64,000 nt of DNA from Phoronis australis (GCA_002633005.1 NMRA01000236.1:247679-311678), one strand, 5' to 3'. Positions 1-10,225 are shown, counted from the stretch's first letter. Translations and numbers: made by a program. The notes: generated by a model from the letters alone, not told the origin.

Positions 1-555
1 AATGGAGGACATCAGTGCAGAGCTCTAGCAAGTGCTCATTTTACTCTATTATCAAAACAGATTTATCTTGTGAAGAATATCTTTACAGTTTACCACCAAC
101 TCTACGTAGAATTTTAGCCAAATTCAGGTGCTCTGGACACCAACTGAAAATAGAAACTGGTAGGCACCATGACATTCCAAAGGAAGATAGACTTTGCGAA
201 ATTTGCAACCGTTCAGAAATTGAAGACGAAATACACTTATTACTTAACTGCCCCGTATTTAACGACATTAGAAAGAATTTTTTACCAGAAATATCCCGAC
301 AGCATACAGACATCGAAAACGTCAAATACTTATTCAAAACAAACTCTGGAAATCTTTTGAAAAGACTATCCTTATTTATATTAAAGGCTTATGGTATTAG
401 ACAGGAAACTCTAACATTGTAACGTGTAAATATGTATATATGTATTGAATACCCGGACATGAAATTGCCAGCTGTACCAAATGTTGCAATGTAATATGTA
501 CAAACGAGCTTAGCTCCAAGTGCAATAAACAACCTCTCTAAAAAAAAAAAAAAAA
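1..555 (+). mobile_element. 3' end of a LINE (non-LTR retrotransposon)
   Basis: The segment holds the last part of a LINE ORF2, a short AT-rich 3' UTR, an AATAAA signal near 522 and a pure A tract at 540-555. The window edge cuts off the 5' part. The combination of C-terminal zinc-knuckle-like protein, poly(A) signal and A tail marks the 3' terminus of a retrotransposed copy. It lies downstream (in minus-strand gene sense) of the last visible decarboxylase exon, so it is probably intronic in that gene. Confidence 0.85.
3..422 (+). CDS. LINE ORF2 C-terminal fragment
   Basis: The frame is open from the window edge to a stop at 420-422, about 139 residues. It contains a CxxC...H...C cluster (RLCEICNRSEIEDEIHLLLN followed by CP), the zinc-knuckle-like domain found after the reverse transcriptase in many LINEs. 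The same arrangement occurs at the C-terminus of the intact LINE at 27.5-31.0 kb, though the two proteins are clearly different families or old relatives. The reverse transcriptase and endonuclease lie outside the window, so the real start is not visible. It is not a host gene. Confidence 0.75.
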   Translation, partial: WRTSVQSSSKCSFYSIIKTDLSCEEYLYSLPPTLRRILAKFRCSGHQLKIETGRHHDIPKEDRLCEICNRSEIEDEIHLLLNCPVFNDIRKNFLPEISRQHTDIENVKYLFKTNSGNLLKRLSLFILKAYGIRQETLTL

Positions 556-559
556 CATT

Positions 560-636
560 ACTAAGGCTCTGCCAGGACTATCTGGTTAGCCCAATACATC
601 TAAACTAACAAAATTCCGGTGAAGTTAGGCTTTAAG
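560..636 (+). repeat. Dispersed repeat, inverted partner at 63031-63108
   Basis: This segment starts just after the LINE A tail and matches, in reverse complement, 63031-63108: both hold a stretch reading GGTTAGCCC...AAATTCCG-like...GAAGTTAGGCTTTAA with scattered differences. The family is unknown. I see no coding content. Confidence 0.6.
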
Positions 637-1376
637 TATGCCTGGGGCACGTTCATTCGAAAACGCATTGTTAAAGCGGCAGTAAAGTTAGGTTTTCTGT
701 TCAAAAATCATATTTCAATCTGGGAGTAGATTTCAATCTAGGACACCAACCGCCATGAAAGTGGCCTCGTCCTGTTGTTTAGTCAAGATGTGATTTCTTT
801 GGCTTGAAAAAGAACTGACAGTTTGTTACTTGTTCAAAACAAGATCATAAAATTTCCTGTCATATTGGATTTTCAGTTGTTTCGGAGCCCGGGTCACGAG
901 TAACTTCTAAACTGAGCAAGGAGAAACAGGCATATTGACCTATAGTAAGCTCCGCCCTCTTGCGGAATGTCGACAAACAAACGATAAGTTTTATCCGCCA
1001 ATGTGTTGTTTGTCGGGTAAAATGGCAACTTGGAAAGGAAGGTGTGTCAAGAATGCTACATTCTGATTGGTCAGTTCAGCCGTCACCCAAAATCCTGGCG
1101 GCAGGCCAACTTTATAAGTGTAAGTGGCCAAAATCAAAACTCGTTTTTCACGGAAAGCACGGGTTCAATGCCAATTTAATGAAACGGATATCAAAGAAAA
1201 CATTGTTATCTATTTATCGGAAATAACGGGTACTTGGTCTTCAACGTGTTTGTTATAAATCTAGTCATATTGCTGCGGTTCATTGACTAAATTACACGAC
1301 GCCAATCCAACAAACCTTATTCGATTAATACCCCTTTCATAACAGCGATCGTTATTTTACTCGAAAACCAACTGAC
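637..1376. other. Non-coding, probably intron of the decarboxylase gene
   Basis: No convincing exon of the neighbouring minus-strand gene is found here. The open frame at 960-1226 (+) has no recognisable domain and no conserved motif. The next exon of the decarboxylase (expected to encode an FHVGSG-like segment) was searched for and not found, so it presumably lies beyond the window edge. Confidence 0.5.
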
Positions 1377-1526
1377 CTAACACCGATTAGTTGAAGGTCC
1401 AAGCGGACGCACGTGTCGATCAGCTCCGCCGCGTCCTCTAGCCTGCACCCACTTTTATCACCAAGCTTACATTGCACTTTCGGTTTTCCAACAAGATCTG
1501 ATGGTTCCTTTATTCTGATCACGACC
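1377..1526 (-). CDS. Ornithine decarboxylase-like gene, exon (third visible)
   Basis: On the minus strand a TTTTCAG acceptor precedes 1526 and a GTCAGT donor follows 1377. The 150-nt exon enters one base into a split Lys codon and ends after two bases of a split codon, giving KVVIRIKEPSDLVGKP... and ...DLQLIGVS. This lines up with the ODC-family segment that reads LVLRI...VKFG...NIDVVGVS in animal enzymes. In ODC this part of the alpha/beta barrel follows the PLP-lysine region. The phase matches the upstream exon at 3118-3290. ODC converts ornithine to putrescine in the cytosol; antizyme inhibitors share the fold, so the paralogue is not settled. Confidence 0.8.
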
Positions 1527-3117
1527 CTGAAAATGTAGACACCTGTGCAATTTAAACATTCATTTCTTGACACATCTTCGAGTTATGAGTCTTGAGGTAC
1601 TATCACAGATACTGTTTATACACAGTATGGGTAGCACTGAACAGTTAGGCTGCGGCCGCGGCCAATTTGCTGTATTTGTGAACATGCTGAGAATAAAAAA
1701 GGCCACTTTCTTGGCTGTAGCTGCACTCTTCTTTAAGATGGCGGCCCCTGGGGGCAATTGTGCATTGCTGGGTAGCGACTGAGAAATTGGCTGCCATTTC
1801 AGGTAGCGCTCAAACAAGCCAGAATTGCTAATAACTAGTTGGTTGACAATACTTTTGGACCACATTTTCGGAATTGGTAGGAAATTTGCTTTCAGAGTCT
1901 AATGTTGGATTTAGTCGTACATCGGCAGGGAAGTGGTGTTTTTTGGGGTGAAAAGTGCCGATTTTTTTCTTAGTCTAGGTTGGTTTTCAGTGGGAGTGAA
2001 AGGGTCAAAATAAAAGAGAGAATAAAATTTCTGCGCTCATCTGTAGGACTTTTTATGTGAAATAACTGGAAACATGTCATTCTTTGCATCCTGTTTTCGA
2101 CAGAGTGAAGAAAAGGTGACAAATCAAGTGACGTGTGTTTTGCTGGGCAAAACCCAGTGAGAACTGTTCTGTGTCTCCATGGCTTCACGAAACGTCGCCC
2201 TTACTTAAAAGCAAGGCTCACAAAACTAACCTCAGTCCACCGAATAACAAACTCGTGCGTGGACCAGCATAACATGGCTTACGCACCACACGTTACACTT
2301 CAGATATTTTCGCTCGGAAGTTTTTCATATTGGTGCACTTCGGGAAATTTGAGACAATGGAAGACCCAAGGTGCAGAAATCAGTCATACAGACAATCATT
2401 AGAGTTTGACAGTTACACAACTTATCGCATGAGTGAAACTTGCACATGAGCAGACATGAAACACCTCCAAGAGAAACTGGAATTTCTCGTACACTTTAGG
2501 GTGCAAAAACGCCCGATATGCTGCGGATGTTCATGCAACCAAAATTCAATGACCACTGACTCGCTTCTCCTGAGCCTGGTATACACACTCCACGGACCGC
2601 AACTTAAGACCCTTAAAACTCTTCCATTTGTTCACTGAAATGCAGTGTGTGAGTGCTGTTGTAAGTATTGAGAACTAAAGTCGACCAACTAAGACCCGGG
2701 GTCTAACGTTTGAACGTCGAACTTGACTGGGTTTTTGACATTTTATATTCTCTGCGAACTCAAGATCAGTGGTTTAACATTTTGTTCTAGAGTATGGATG
2801 ACTGTCTTGTTCCGGCTGAACTCTCGAAATTTCCAGTTTTTACTCGAAATGCCGCGTGTTTAGCTCCAGTCTACTTGTCATCAAGAGTAAACCAGACACA
2901 CAAAAGAGAGAACCGTGACACGCTTGAACAGAGAAAAGCAGAGTCACTTATCTTGATTTGGGATAAAAAAGAAGAAAAATGTCACACATAATGTCGAGGT
3001 CGATTTGAAGTACCCCGTGCACTAATTCCGTTGATTAATAAGACTAACGTTACGCGCTGATGATTATGTAAGGATTCTGTGCATTGATATATGAAGTTTT
3101 AAAGCTCTACGAATTAC
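1527..3117 (-). other. Intron of the decarboxylase-like gene
   Basis: About 1.6 kb between two exons with matching phase. It includes a short GC-rich patch near 1650 (gcggccgcggcc) and several open frames without recognisable domains (for example 1560-1865 minus). I see no mobile element that I can name here. Confidence 0.7.
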
Positions 3118-3290
3118 TTTGCATTTGGTGCGTATCTCTTTATTTTGAACAATTCTCCTTGGCTGTCGAAAGTCATCAAGTCCACGCCCATCTTGCTGGC
3201 AAACATCACGTCAGCGATCTGTTTATGGGTATTGGCCAAGATGATTCTCTCAGGTGACACACCCATATCCAGAATCATTTTCATTTCAGC
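3118..3290 (-). CDS. Ornithine decarboxylase-like gene, exon (second visible)
   Basis: The minus-strand exon starts after an ATTTTCAG acceptor at 3291-3292 and ends at 3118 before a GTAATT donor. It encodes 57 codons plus two bases, beginning AEMKMILDMGVSPERIILAN and ending RYAPNAK. It matches the ODC-family block that reads ...ELGVPPERIIYANPCKQ...IKYAA..GV..MTFDS..EL.K..R.HP.AK in vertebrate enzymes. The reading phase (0 in, 2 out) joins it to the exons at 5665-5741 and 1377-1526 without a frameshift. No stop or deletion is seen, so the gene looks functional. The protein belongs to the Orn/DAP/Arg decarboxylase fold family. Confidence 0.88.
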
Positions 3291-4189
3291 CTGAAAATAT
3301 AATTCCTTCTTGTGTTAATTTGGGAAAAAACGAGAAATATAATTTTGTAGAAGTGCAATTTGCTGAAGGTTAGAACTGCAATTTACTTCGAATTAGGTGT
3401 ATTCAATGTTTGGTCATTAATAGGCAAAGACCTATCGTAAGCTAGGGAACATTACCAATACATAAAGATGCTTCGTAGACCGGGGAACTCTATAGCAAGA
3501 ACAAAAGTTGACATTGTGCTAAAGACAACAATGGATTTGTAAAAAGCCGCGCGATCGGACACATGGATATTGGTGGGAAAATATCACTAAATCAAGTGCC
3601 GATGAAGCAGCCCAGACCTACAGGTATGCGTGTGCTCATTACCTCGCCCCTCTGGTCATAATACTGTAACCATGCCTGCCTGCTTCACAATAGGTGCCTG
3701 TTCATCAGCAGCAGCTCAGGCCTGCGTTCCATAGACGCAAACAACTTTCAGAAAACAAGATCACGCAAAACTTCACGTCATATCGCAAGCATTAGAAGCG
3801 AAGCACGTGATCAAAATAGCAGTAATCGCGATTGCGGATTTTAGCTTACGGAAGGCAGTGCTTGGTAGTTTCTTAGATGCAGGAATATCGCAAAGGGAGC
3901 CAGTGTGATCGCTTGCATCGCTTGTAATGCATATGGACAATTCGTGTATCTTGCGAGTTCTTGCTTTTTCGTCATTCTGATGCCAAATTCACTACTACAT
4001 AGGGAATTGCAGTGCAGGCACATTTGAAAAGTTGAAGTGTGTTAGAGACCCACCTCTAAAAATAGGTCAATAGTACAACGCAGTTCCTACTCCAGAGCCG
4101 GGGTCTCATCTTTTTACACGAAATCGAAGTTATTATGGCATTTTCTGTTCTATTTTGTGCTACCTGAAGTAAGTGTTATCATTCTGTAT
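3291..4189 (-). other. Intron of the decarboxylase-like gene (5' of the LINE relic)
   Basis: Non-coding sequence between the exon at 3118-3290 and the decayed LINE. No named repeat or RNA gene is visible. Confidence 0.6.
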
Positions 4190-5395
4190 AGGGCAAGTGG
4201 AGCTCATCAGCCTTGGCAGGAAGTTCACCTAGGAAAAGGAAAACTTCAGACCTCTGGTTCCTCTTTGACAAGATTTCAGGAGAAAACATCCAGGATATAT
4301 CCGGAGTGAAGCCCCTAAAGCGGTTAAAACATCGACTCGATATTCCTCCGGTAGCTTTTGCAGGCCGGGAGGGCTAGTCTGTTGACTGGACAATGCAGGG
4401 ATTCCATATTTTCCTTCGCCCAGGCAAGCGTCCTAGAGAGTCGTCCCACAAAGATAGAGCTCGAAAATCCACCTTCGTTGGAGGAACTCATCAAGGCCAT
4501 TAATGTCCTGGCTTGCGGCAAAGTCCAGGAAAAGACGTCATTCCTCAAAACGTCCTCAAATCTGGAAGACATACTTCAAGTCTGCACGATATTATTCTAC
4601 ATAGTTGTGAAGAAGGTTATATGACACTGGACATGCGAGATGCAAACTTGGTCTTGCTGTACAAAAATAAAAGGGCAGGCAGCCACTTAAATAATTCCCT
4701 CGGGTTATCACTCCTCAGCATCGTGGGGAAAGCGGCAATCTTTCACAATGGACCCACCAAGATCGGCAAAGCAGCGCTAGCAATGGCTCGTCTAGTAAAT
4801 AAGGTCTTGGAAAATCGTATGCTTCCTCAGCACCAAGCTAAAGGTGTACCAGGCTTGCGTCCTCAGCAGCTGCGAATCATGGACCTTATACACCGTCAAG
4901 AGCTCAGACTCAATTCTTTTCATTTGCGCTGCCTGGGAAGGATACTCGGCATCAAATGACAAGATCATGGCTTCAACAATAAAGTTTTAATTCAGGCAGT
5001 ACTTATTAATATGTACGTAATGCTTACCCAGAAGCGCCTTCGTTGGTTTGATGTGAGAATGCAAAAGGACATGGAGGCTTGCCACTGAAATCAGACCAAC
5101 AGGAAGGCATATGCTTCGTTTTAAAGACGTGTGTGCAGCGCGATCTGAAGACGAGAAACATCGACGTTGCACATTGGCAAGCTGTGGTCTCTGATCGCAA
5201 CGAGTGGAGGTCGATTGTCAAACAAGTGAGCAAAAGAAGAGAAGAAAAGAGAAGAAAAAACAGATACTACTTGAAGAACAGTCGTCCGAGGGTAGCCACT
5301 GAAAAGGATCAATTATACACCTGTGACGACTGCAACGGAACCTGTCTCTCCAACCATTCTATGCTCGCGTACATAATAACTGTCTAATCTTAGTT
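4190..5395 (+). pseudogene. Decayed, internally deleted LINE (RTE/jockey-like ORF2)
   Basis: Two broken frames reproduce the order of a familiar animal LINE polymerase. First come PPSLEELIKAINVLACGK and, after a frameshift at about 4510, a DMRDANLVLLYKNK block with a following SLLSIVGKA segment (reverse transcriptase motifs 0-2). Sequence then jumps at about 4890 to LNSFHLRCLGRILGI, which belongs after the catalytic domain, so the FxDD core is deleted. The C-terminal part at 5040-5360 reads KRLRWFD, then VQRDLKTRNIDVAHWQA, RNEWRSIV and a terminal C2-type finger (YTCDDCNGTC). Several stops interrupt it. It lies within an intron of the minus-strand decarboxylase gene, in the opposite orientation. 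The 5' boundary near 4190 is approximate. Confidence 0.8.
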
Positions 5396-5664
5396 TGCAC
5401 TAGATAACCCAAGCATTAAGGCAAAACGTTTGAGTATAAGTTTTTCATTCGAGTTTCAGTTTGAATCTAGCGAACATCAAGTGAGAACATGGACTACAAA
5501 CTCTTATGCACAAGCCATGACGTACTCGAGCAAAGAATAATAGGCACCAATCCTGAGTTCGCACAAAAGTAGAATTGAAAACGCCAAAAATAGTTTCGAG
5601 TTCGAATAAACAGATTTAACCCCGGCCCAGGATAAGAGAACAGGCGTCTAGATGTTGGAATTAC

Positions 5665-5741
5665 CTTAGAAGCGCAGTCGAAGGAGAATCCCTTTTCTAC
5701 CAATAAGGCCAACAACACAGAATCTGTGTTACACTTCACGG
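5665..5741 (-). CDS. Ornithine decarboxylase-like gene, exon with PLP-lysine segment
   Basis: The 77-nt minus-strand exon follows a TTTTGTTGTAG acceptor and ends before a GTAATT donor at 5664. With one base from the previous exon it reads (A)VKCNTDSVLLALLVEKGF then SFDCASK. AVKCN holds the lysine that carries pyridoxal phosphate in ODC (Lys69 of the mouse enzyme), and FDCASK is the next conserved active-site block. Both are intact, which argues for a real decarboxylase rather than a degraded copy. The exon ends in phase 0 and joins AEMKM of the next exon. The upstream exons (N-terminal part ending PFYA in relatives) were not found in the window. Confidence 0.88.
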
Positions 5742-6639
5742 CTACAACAAAAAGTCGACTTCAGTTTTCAATCTCACACCATGCACGAGTTTAAAGTGTA
5801 TTCAACGATGTTGTGATTTTATCAAAAACTGCTTCTTTGACCTAATTTTACACCGTGAAAGTCACATTTCACCAGCTCACTTGCTCACAGAACAACAAAA
5901 CGAATGCTATGATTCGAAATGGATAGTCTATATGAAAAGCCGTCGATTATACTGGTCCAAAGCCTAAGTCACACTTGCCGATAAAGACGATTCTGGAAGG
6001 CTTGCTTTAAGACTATTGTAAGGACTTGCTTAAGACTTTTGTAAGGGTTTGCTTAAGACATTTGAGAGCTAATCACAGTGACAGATCACTCCTTAATTTG
6101 TTTCAAAGAATTAAGAAGTTAATATGTGTCTTAAAAATAGGTTGTACACTGTGCAAATTAATATACTTTAATTATGATCTGTTGACTCAGTAGTATTTGA
6201 ACAGCACATTTAATTTCCTTTAGCTATCGTCAGGGTAAAACTACGTTTTTTATTTCCTGGATAATATGGCCTATCAACAAAAATTAACGGGTGGAACAAC
6301 CCTGGTTAAGTGCTGAAAAGTGTAACATTACCGTAAAAAGGTGTAACACCAGGAAGTTCCTGTTCCATGGTCTCGCATTTACGTACGATATCTTCAAAAT
6401 CCATGACATAAAAAGGTCTTTCATCAGCCTAAGAATAAAAATATCGTTTAAAGTGCTTAAAGCCACCAACTCCATATCCAAAAACACCAGGAAACACACC
6501 CCACCAGTGTATCAGCTGGCAAATTAGAACATCCGCAAACACTATCTCACGATGTCGCAAACATTTGTAAGTCTGGTCAGCACACCACCTGTTGAACACA
6601 TCACGTGACCTAATGAACAGGAGTCAGAAAGATTTCTGC
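5742..6639. other. Non-coding, includes a small tandem repeat
   Basis: No exon recognised. A three-copy direct repeat of 25-26 bp sits at about 5999-6065 (see separate entry). Confidence 0.5.
5999..6065 (+). repeat. Three-copy 25-26 bp tandem repeat
   Basis: Three adjacent, slightly diverged copies of a unit with the core GCTTGCTTTAAGACT(A/T)TTGTAAGG are visible. It is a local minisatellite with no evident function. Confidence 0.7.
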
Positions 6640-6716
6640 TCAAACCGGTAGTCGAATTCGGCAATTCATGCTAACTGTGCAGACGCTCTACTCCACTGAG
6701 CCATAGGGACCACTGG
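6640..6716 (-). repeat. tRNA-derived SINE-like segment
   Basis: On the minus strand a TGGCTCAGTGGAGTAGAGCG stretch resembles a Pol III A box, followed about 35 nt later by a degenerate B box (GAATTCGACTAC). The ends do not pair into an acceptor stem, so this is a tRNA-derived repeat rather than a tRNA gene. Confidence 0.45.
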
Positions 6717-6789
6717 TCAAATACGGAAATCCAATCATATTTAGTAGTGGACATTTCGCCCTTGAACTCCTGAGTATACACGAATACCA

Positions 6790-6950
6790 AGCGTGCATTC
6801 AGTAGACGCTAGGACCTACGCTAAGACCTAGCTAAACCCTAGTCAAAGTCACGTGTTCTCATTTAAAATGCACGGCAATATCTCACGTAATCTCGCGAAG
6901 TCTTGCTTTTTAGCGAGGTTCTAGCGTTACTGAACGGGAGGCAGATGTCC
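6790..6950. repeat. MITE-like repeat, partner at 20655-20775
   Basis: The segment is bounded by inverted motifs of the form ACGCTAG(A/G)ACCT..GCTAAA and has a reverse-complement relative at 20655-20775 sharing AACGCTAGAACCT, GCGAGATTACG-like and TGCATTTT-like blocks. No coding capacity. It fits a short non-autonomous DNA transposon. Confidence 0.5.
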
Positions 6951-7508
6951 ACTACTGTATGAAATTTGCAATAATGGGCCTAGGCACTAAGAAAACGCCT
7001 CTAACGGGTGGTCATTACTATTTTGGGAAACATGATTCTTTTTTTCTAAAAACGTGGCGCTTTCATAGAATTTGAAGAGTATACATATAATTCTGTTTTA
7101 GCGTTAGATTTTCATTAAGATCTAAAACCACGGTTCAGGCCTGTGAAAATCCCAAAAATGAAGCTACAAATAGGGTGGGTCCTTCTTAATGACACATGTT
7201 CACGCAAGAGGGAGTGATTGCCGCCAATGCGTTTTAGTAGTACTTTGATTTTTTTAGTAAAAAGTATAAAAGTGCGAAATAGATAGAGAAGGTAGCGCAA
7301 AAAGTGCTTTCCTCTCCCCCATTTTCTGTAAATTACGAGTCGCAGACAGGATCATAGACGATGTGCGGCGTCACTAATCGTCTCACCTCACTTCCATACT
7401 GACAACAGGACCTGCAAACTTCCAACTCTGGTGTTGCCCGTCAGTCGCCTCTGTATGCTTCTGGACCGGCTTGAGGCGCAGGTCGCAAAATATTACAGAG
7501 TACAGGAT
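6951..7508. other. Non-coding, nothing recognised
   Basis: AT-rich sequence with no supported gene, RNA or repeat that I can name. Confidence 0.4.
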
Positions 7509-7586
7509 GCCATAGTGAATTTTGGAGAATTATCGCCCGAGGGGCGTGAGCCCCTCGGGCGATAATTCTCCAAAATTCACTATGGC
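7509..7586. repeat. Perfect 37-bp palindrome with 4-nt loop
   Basis: Arms at 7509-7545 and 7550-7586 are exact reverse complements with the loop GTGA at 7546-7549. The inner part (ATTTTGGAGAATTATCGCCC then GAGGGGC) recurs in the hairpin at 47791-47967. Outside the arms no symmetry remains. Confidence 0.95.
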
Positions 7587-8266
7587 CTACTCCCAATAAA
7601 TTCATTTGCAGCTGCGAGAGCAAAACTGTTGTGGCAGCCGCAGAGTGGAATTGAGGAGTTTGTGAAGCCCGGCGAGGGGAACAGTGCTGGAAATGGGATT
7701 GTAAACAAGGTCGGGTAACAGATTGATTACTGGACTTTAGTTGTATCCCATGAGAAGGGCACGCGGCACGTAACCAAAGAACTTGCAATATCGGTTCATA
7801 CACAGGCACAGTGTTTGATACCTAATAAAGCACTGACAGGCTCATTTCTCTCAAAATCCCACTTTCCTGCTCAGTTTTTAACGACAATATCTTAATGGAA
7901 CGTATCTGATGATATTGTGAACATAACAGATGCAAATTATATCTTTAATACATAAAAACTTACGTCATCCTTTGAGAAGCAAAACTTTCTTATGCATTCA
8001 TACAGTTTTGATTGAGAATGATCATCTAAGACTTCCTTCCCCTTTTCAGCATACACTGCCTCCTCCACTCTACATATTGTATCGTTGGTACAATTTTCCA
8101 TCTCTCTCAATGTAGTTCGACAGCGTAACACACACTACCACCTCTGTAGTTGACAGCTGTATGTTATCTCTCCTTGAGGTAATACTGTGCTGTCGTGAAG
8201 CCTTGTGTCCACGTATTTATCTTTGGGTAAATAATGCCGTCATCTCTATTGTGGGTGGGCGCAGGT
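7587..8266. other. Non-coding, nothing recognised
   Basis: No supported feature. The open frame across the palindrome (7441-7809 minus) is an effect of the palindrome and lacks recognisable domains. Confidence 0.4.
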
Positions 8267-8620
8267 TGTTACAGACCGTTGATAGCTTTCGGTGCGACGA
8301 TTGACTGAAGACTGGTTCGAGTTTAATCCTTTATTAATCCCGATCGTACGTTCACAAGCCTACTCAAAAAAAAAAACGTCCGACATAATGTCTGTTCAAT
8401 GATCCAGCCTGTGCTACGAAGCCTTGACTTGTGATGAACATCTGAGACATGTTCTGCAACTGTTACACTCGTCGATTCAATAACCTGCTGTCTCTATAGC
8501 TGGCTCTCTATTGACTATCGCTGTAACTGCTGATTCTCTTTACTGCAACTCAACTGTAATTTTCCTGATTAACTTTCTTGAACTTCTGACGAACTGACTA
8601 ACACAAACCAGTGCTTGTGT

Positions 8621-8628
8621 ATTTATAG
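8621..8628 (-). promoter_or_regulatory. TATA box of the LTR
   Basis: GGCTATAAATACAC on the minus strand, 13 bp from the nearest heat-shock-like unit, placing the inferred start site near 8590-8600. Confidence 0.6.
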
Positions 8629-8640
8629 CCTAATGCATTG

Positions 8641-8839
8641 TTCTGGAACTTTACATCAATTCAAGTACATTCTAGAACTTTCCTGAATCTACCAAACCAT
8701 TCTACAAACATGTACTAGTCTCTAGAATATTCCAGACTGCATTAATCACTGTCATGCTAGAGTCTTCTAGAAAGTTCCACACTATACTGCAGTGAACAAA
8801 TTACATCATCACTATTGACCTCAGTCTACTAGAAAGTTC
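8641..8839. promoter_or_regulatory. Cluster of heat-shock-element-like arrays
   Basis: Heat-shock factor binds alternating GAA and TTC units at 5-bp spacing. At 8670-8687 the sequence reads TTC-TA-GAA-CT-TTC-CT-GAA, four perfect alternating units. At 8765-8777 it reads TTC-TA-GAA-AG-TTC, three perfect units. Shorter or one-mismatch arrays are at 8641-8653, 8720-8737 and 8827-8839. They lie just upstream of the TATA box at 8621-8628 in the LTR's minus-strand orientation, as in classical hsp promoters. The pattern is direct; function is inferred. Confidence 0.65.
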
Positions 8840-8961
8840 CATACTACTCTGTAGTAAACAAATTACATCATCATTGTACTTAACTCAGGGGCCATGCTAA
8901 TCAAACAGAATAACAAAACAACACAATACAACTAAAAATACTGTCAGACTATATTCTGACA

Positions 8962-9369
8962 TCTATGTTTGGGCATTCACTGCTGAATCCCATGCCTAAT
9001 GAGAATTGTAAGACGTTTGGTCATAGACGACAGGCGACAACGAGTTTTGGACCGATCCGACGACCGCTCTTCCTCCTAGTAGCAATTTTAGATTTTTACG
9101 TTCGCTTCTGTGTCTCTGGAGCTCCTTGGTGGATTTTCATAAAAATTGCAAATGAATTTTTACTAAGGAGATCCAGAGGCGCCTCCAAGATTTATAGAGT
9201 TAAGGGGGCCATGACACAGGAATATACAGAATTCCGCGCCCAGCATAAGATGTAGGGATGCAGGGGTCGAATTTTTAAGTTTGCGGACCTTTTGACGGTT
9301 AACGAGGTTTCTTCAGTACCTATGCATTGTTTATTTGTTTATTTACCCCCGCATGTGCTAGTGAGTGAG
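8962..9369. other. Non-coding, nothing recognised
   Basis: The open frame at 8965-9255 (+) starts directly at the LTR edge but has no recognisable motif. Confidence 0.4.
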
Positions 9370-9465
9370 CAGTTCGCAATCGAACTGCCAAATGGTATCT
9401 GGTAGAATTTTAGGGAGGGCCATGGACCCCTTGGCCCCCCCCCCTAAATCCGTCATTGAGATCAC
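9370..9465 (+). repeat. Dispersed repeat, copy 1 of 3
   Basis: Shares an AACTGCCAAATGGTATCTGG-like start, an AATTTTAGGG block, a C-rich or G-rich run and CCCCTAAATCCG near the end with copies at 17065-17150 and 26395-26490. It is a short interspersed element of unknown class. Confidence 0.7.
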
Positions 9466-9784
9466 CATTTTTGGATGGATTTGAAGTATTCCATCACTCC
9501 ATCCAGAATTTTTATTGAACAATGTAGTTATACCAAGCGCCACCAAAAGTCCAATTACTATATAAAGACCGCACATGTATAACTGTTTCTGAATGCCTGG
9601 CTAAATTGTTCACAGCAACTGTGGGGGAACCATGTTCTAAAACCTTTGTGTTGATGCAGTAGCATTTTTGCATCATTAAAACTATTTACCTGTCCGTTTA
9701 ATTAGTCATTTACCTAATGCCCATCTCTCGGATTCCTACCCTTTTTATTTTATTTTTGCTAGAAAAGAAGGAAAGAAGGTGTCT

Positions 9785-9880
9785 ATGGGATGTTCTAAAA
9801 CCTCTCGACCCACAACCCTCTCGACCCCTGCGACCCACAACCCCCTAGACACACGACACACAACCACCGCGACCCATGAC
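9785..9880 (+). repeat. Degenerate short tandem repeat
   Basis: Successive CTCGACCCACAACCC-like and GCGACCCACAACC-like units of about 14-20 bp, imperfect. No gene overlaps it. Confidence 0.6.
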
Positions 9881-10225
9881 AGAGAACAGTTTACACAAGC
9901 TCGACTCGATCTGACTTGAAAGACGAGTATGACCGAGAGCTCGGCTGACTTTTGTCTATTTGTGTAATTAAGAGACCTAGCAACGTTACAAATCGTTTCG
10001 TTCCCGGCAGAGTGTAATCGTCGCGTCTGCTCTTCAGTGAATGACAGATTAAAGATATTTTTGGAAGGTGCGAGAAGGCCACGTGTTTTAAAACAACCCG
10101 ATGTTTGTTTACCTCAGGACCATGCTTTTGGTTTGGTATAGTAATAGAGCTCCGGTCGTGCTTGAACAAGTAGGCGTATTTTAAGGGAATTATTTTAATA
10201 ATTAAAAAATTAAAAATTTCAAAAT

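Larger units (their letters stand above)
8267..8961 (-). mobile_element. LTR (probably solo) of a retrotransposon
   Basis: Read on the minus strand the 695-bp unit begins TGTCAGAATATAGTCTGACA and ends GGTCTGTAACA, with the TG...CA termini of an LTR. It holds a TATA box (CTATAAATA, 8621-8628), a leader without open frames, and a poly(A) signal (AATAAA, 8330-8335) about 65 bp before the end. No partner LTR, primer-binding site or pol frame is seen next to it. No 5-bp target duplication could be found, so the ends may have diverged or recombined. The region upstream of the TATA box is rich in heat-shock-element-like arrays (separate entry). A captured heat-shock promoter is the alternative reading, but no coding exon follows. 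Confidence 0.65.

Noticed and set aside
960-1226. 88-residue plus-strand open frame
   Set aside because: No domain, no conserved relative in the window and no splice context; the segment is probably intron of the minus-strand decarboxylase gene.
7441-7809. 122-residue minus-strand open frame as a gene
   Set aside because: It runs through both arms of the perfect palindrome, which keeps the frame open by chance, and has no recognisable domain.
8267-8961. Promoter and leader of a host hsp gene on the minus strand
   Set aside because: TG...CA ends and an AATAAA near the far end fit an LTR better, and no heat-shock protein exon follows downstream of the leader.
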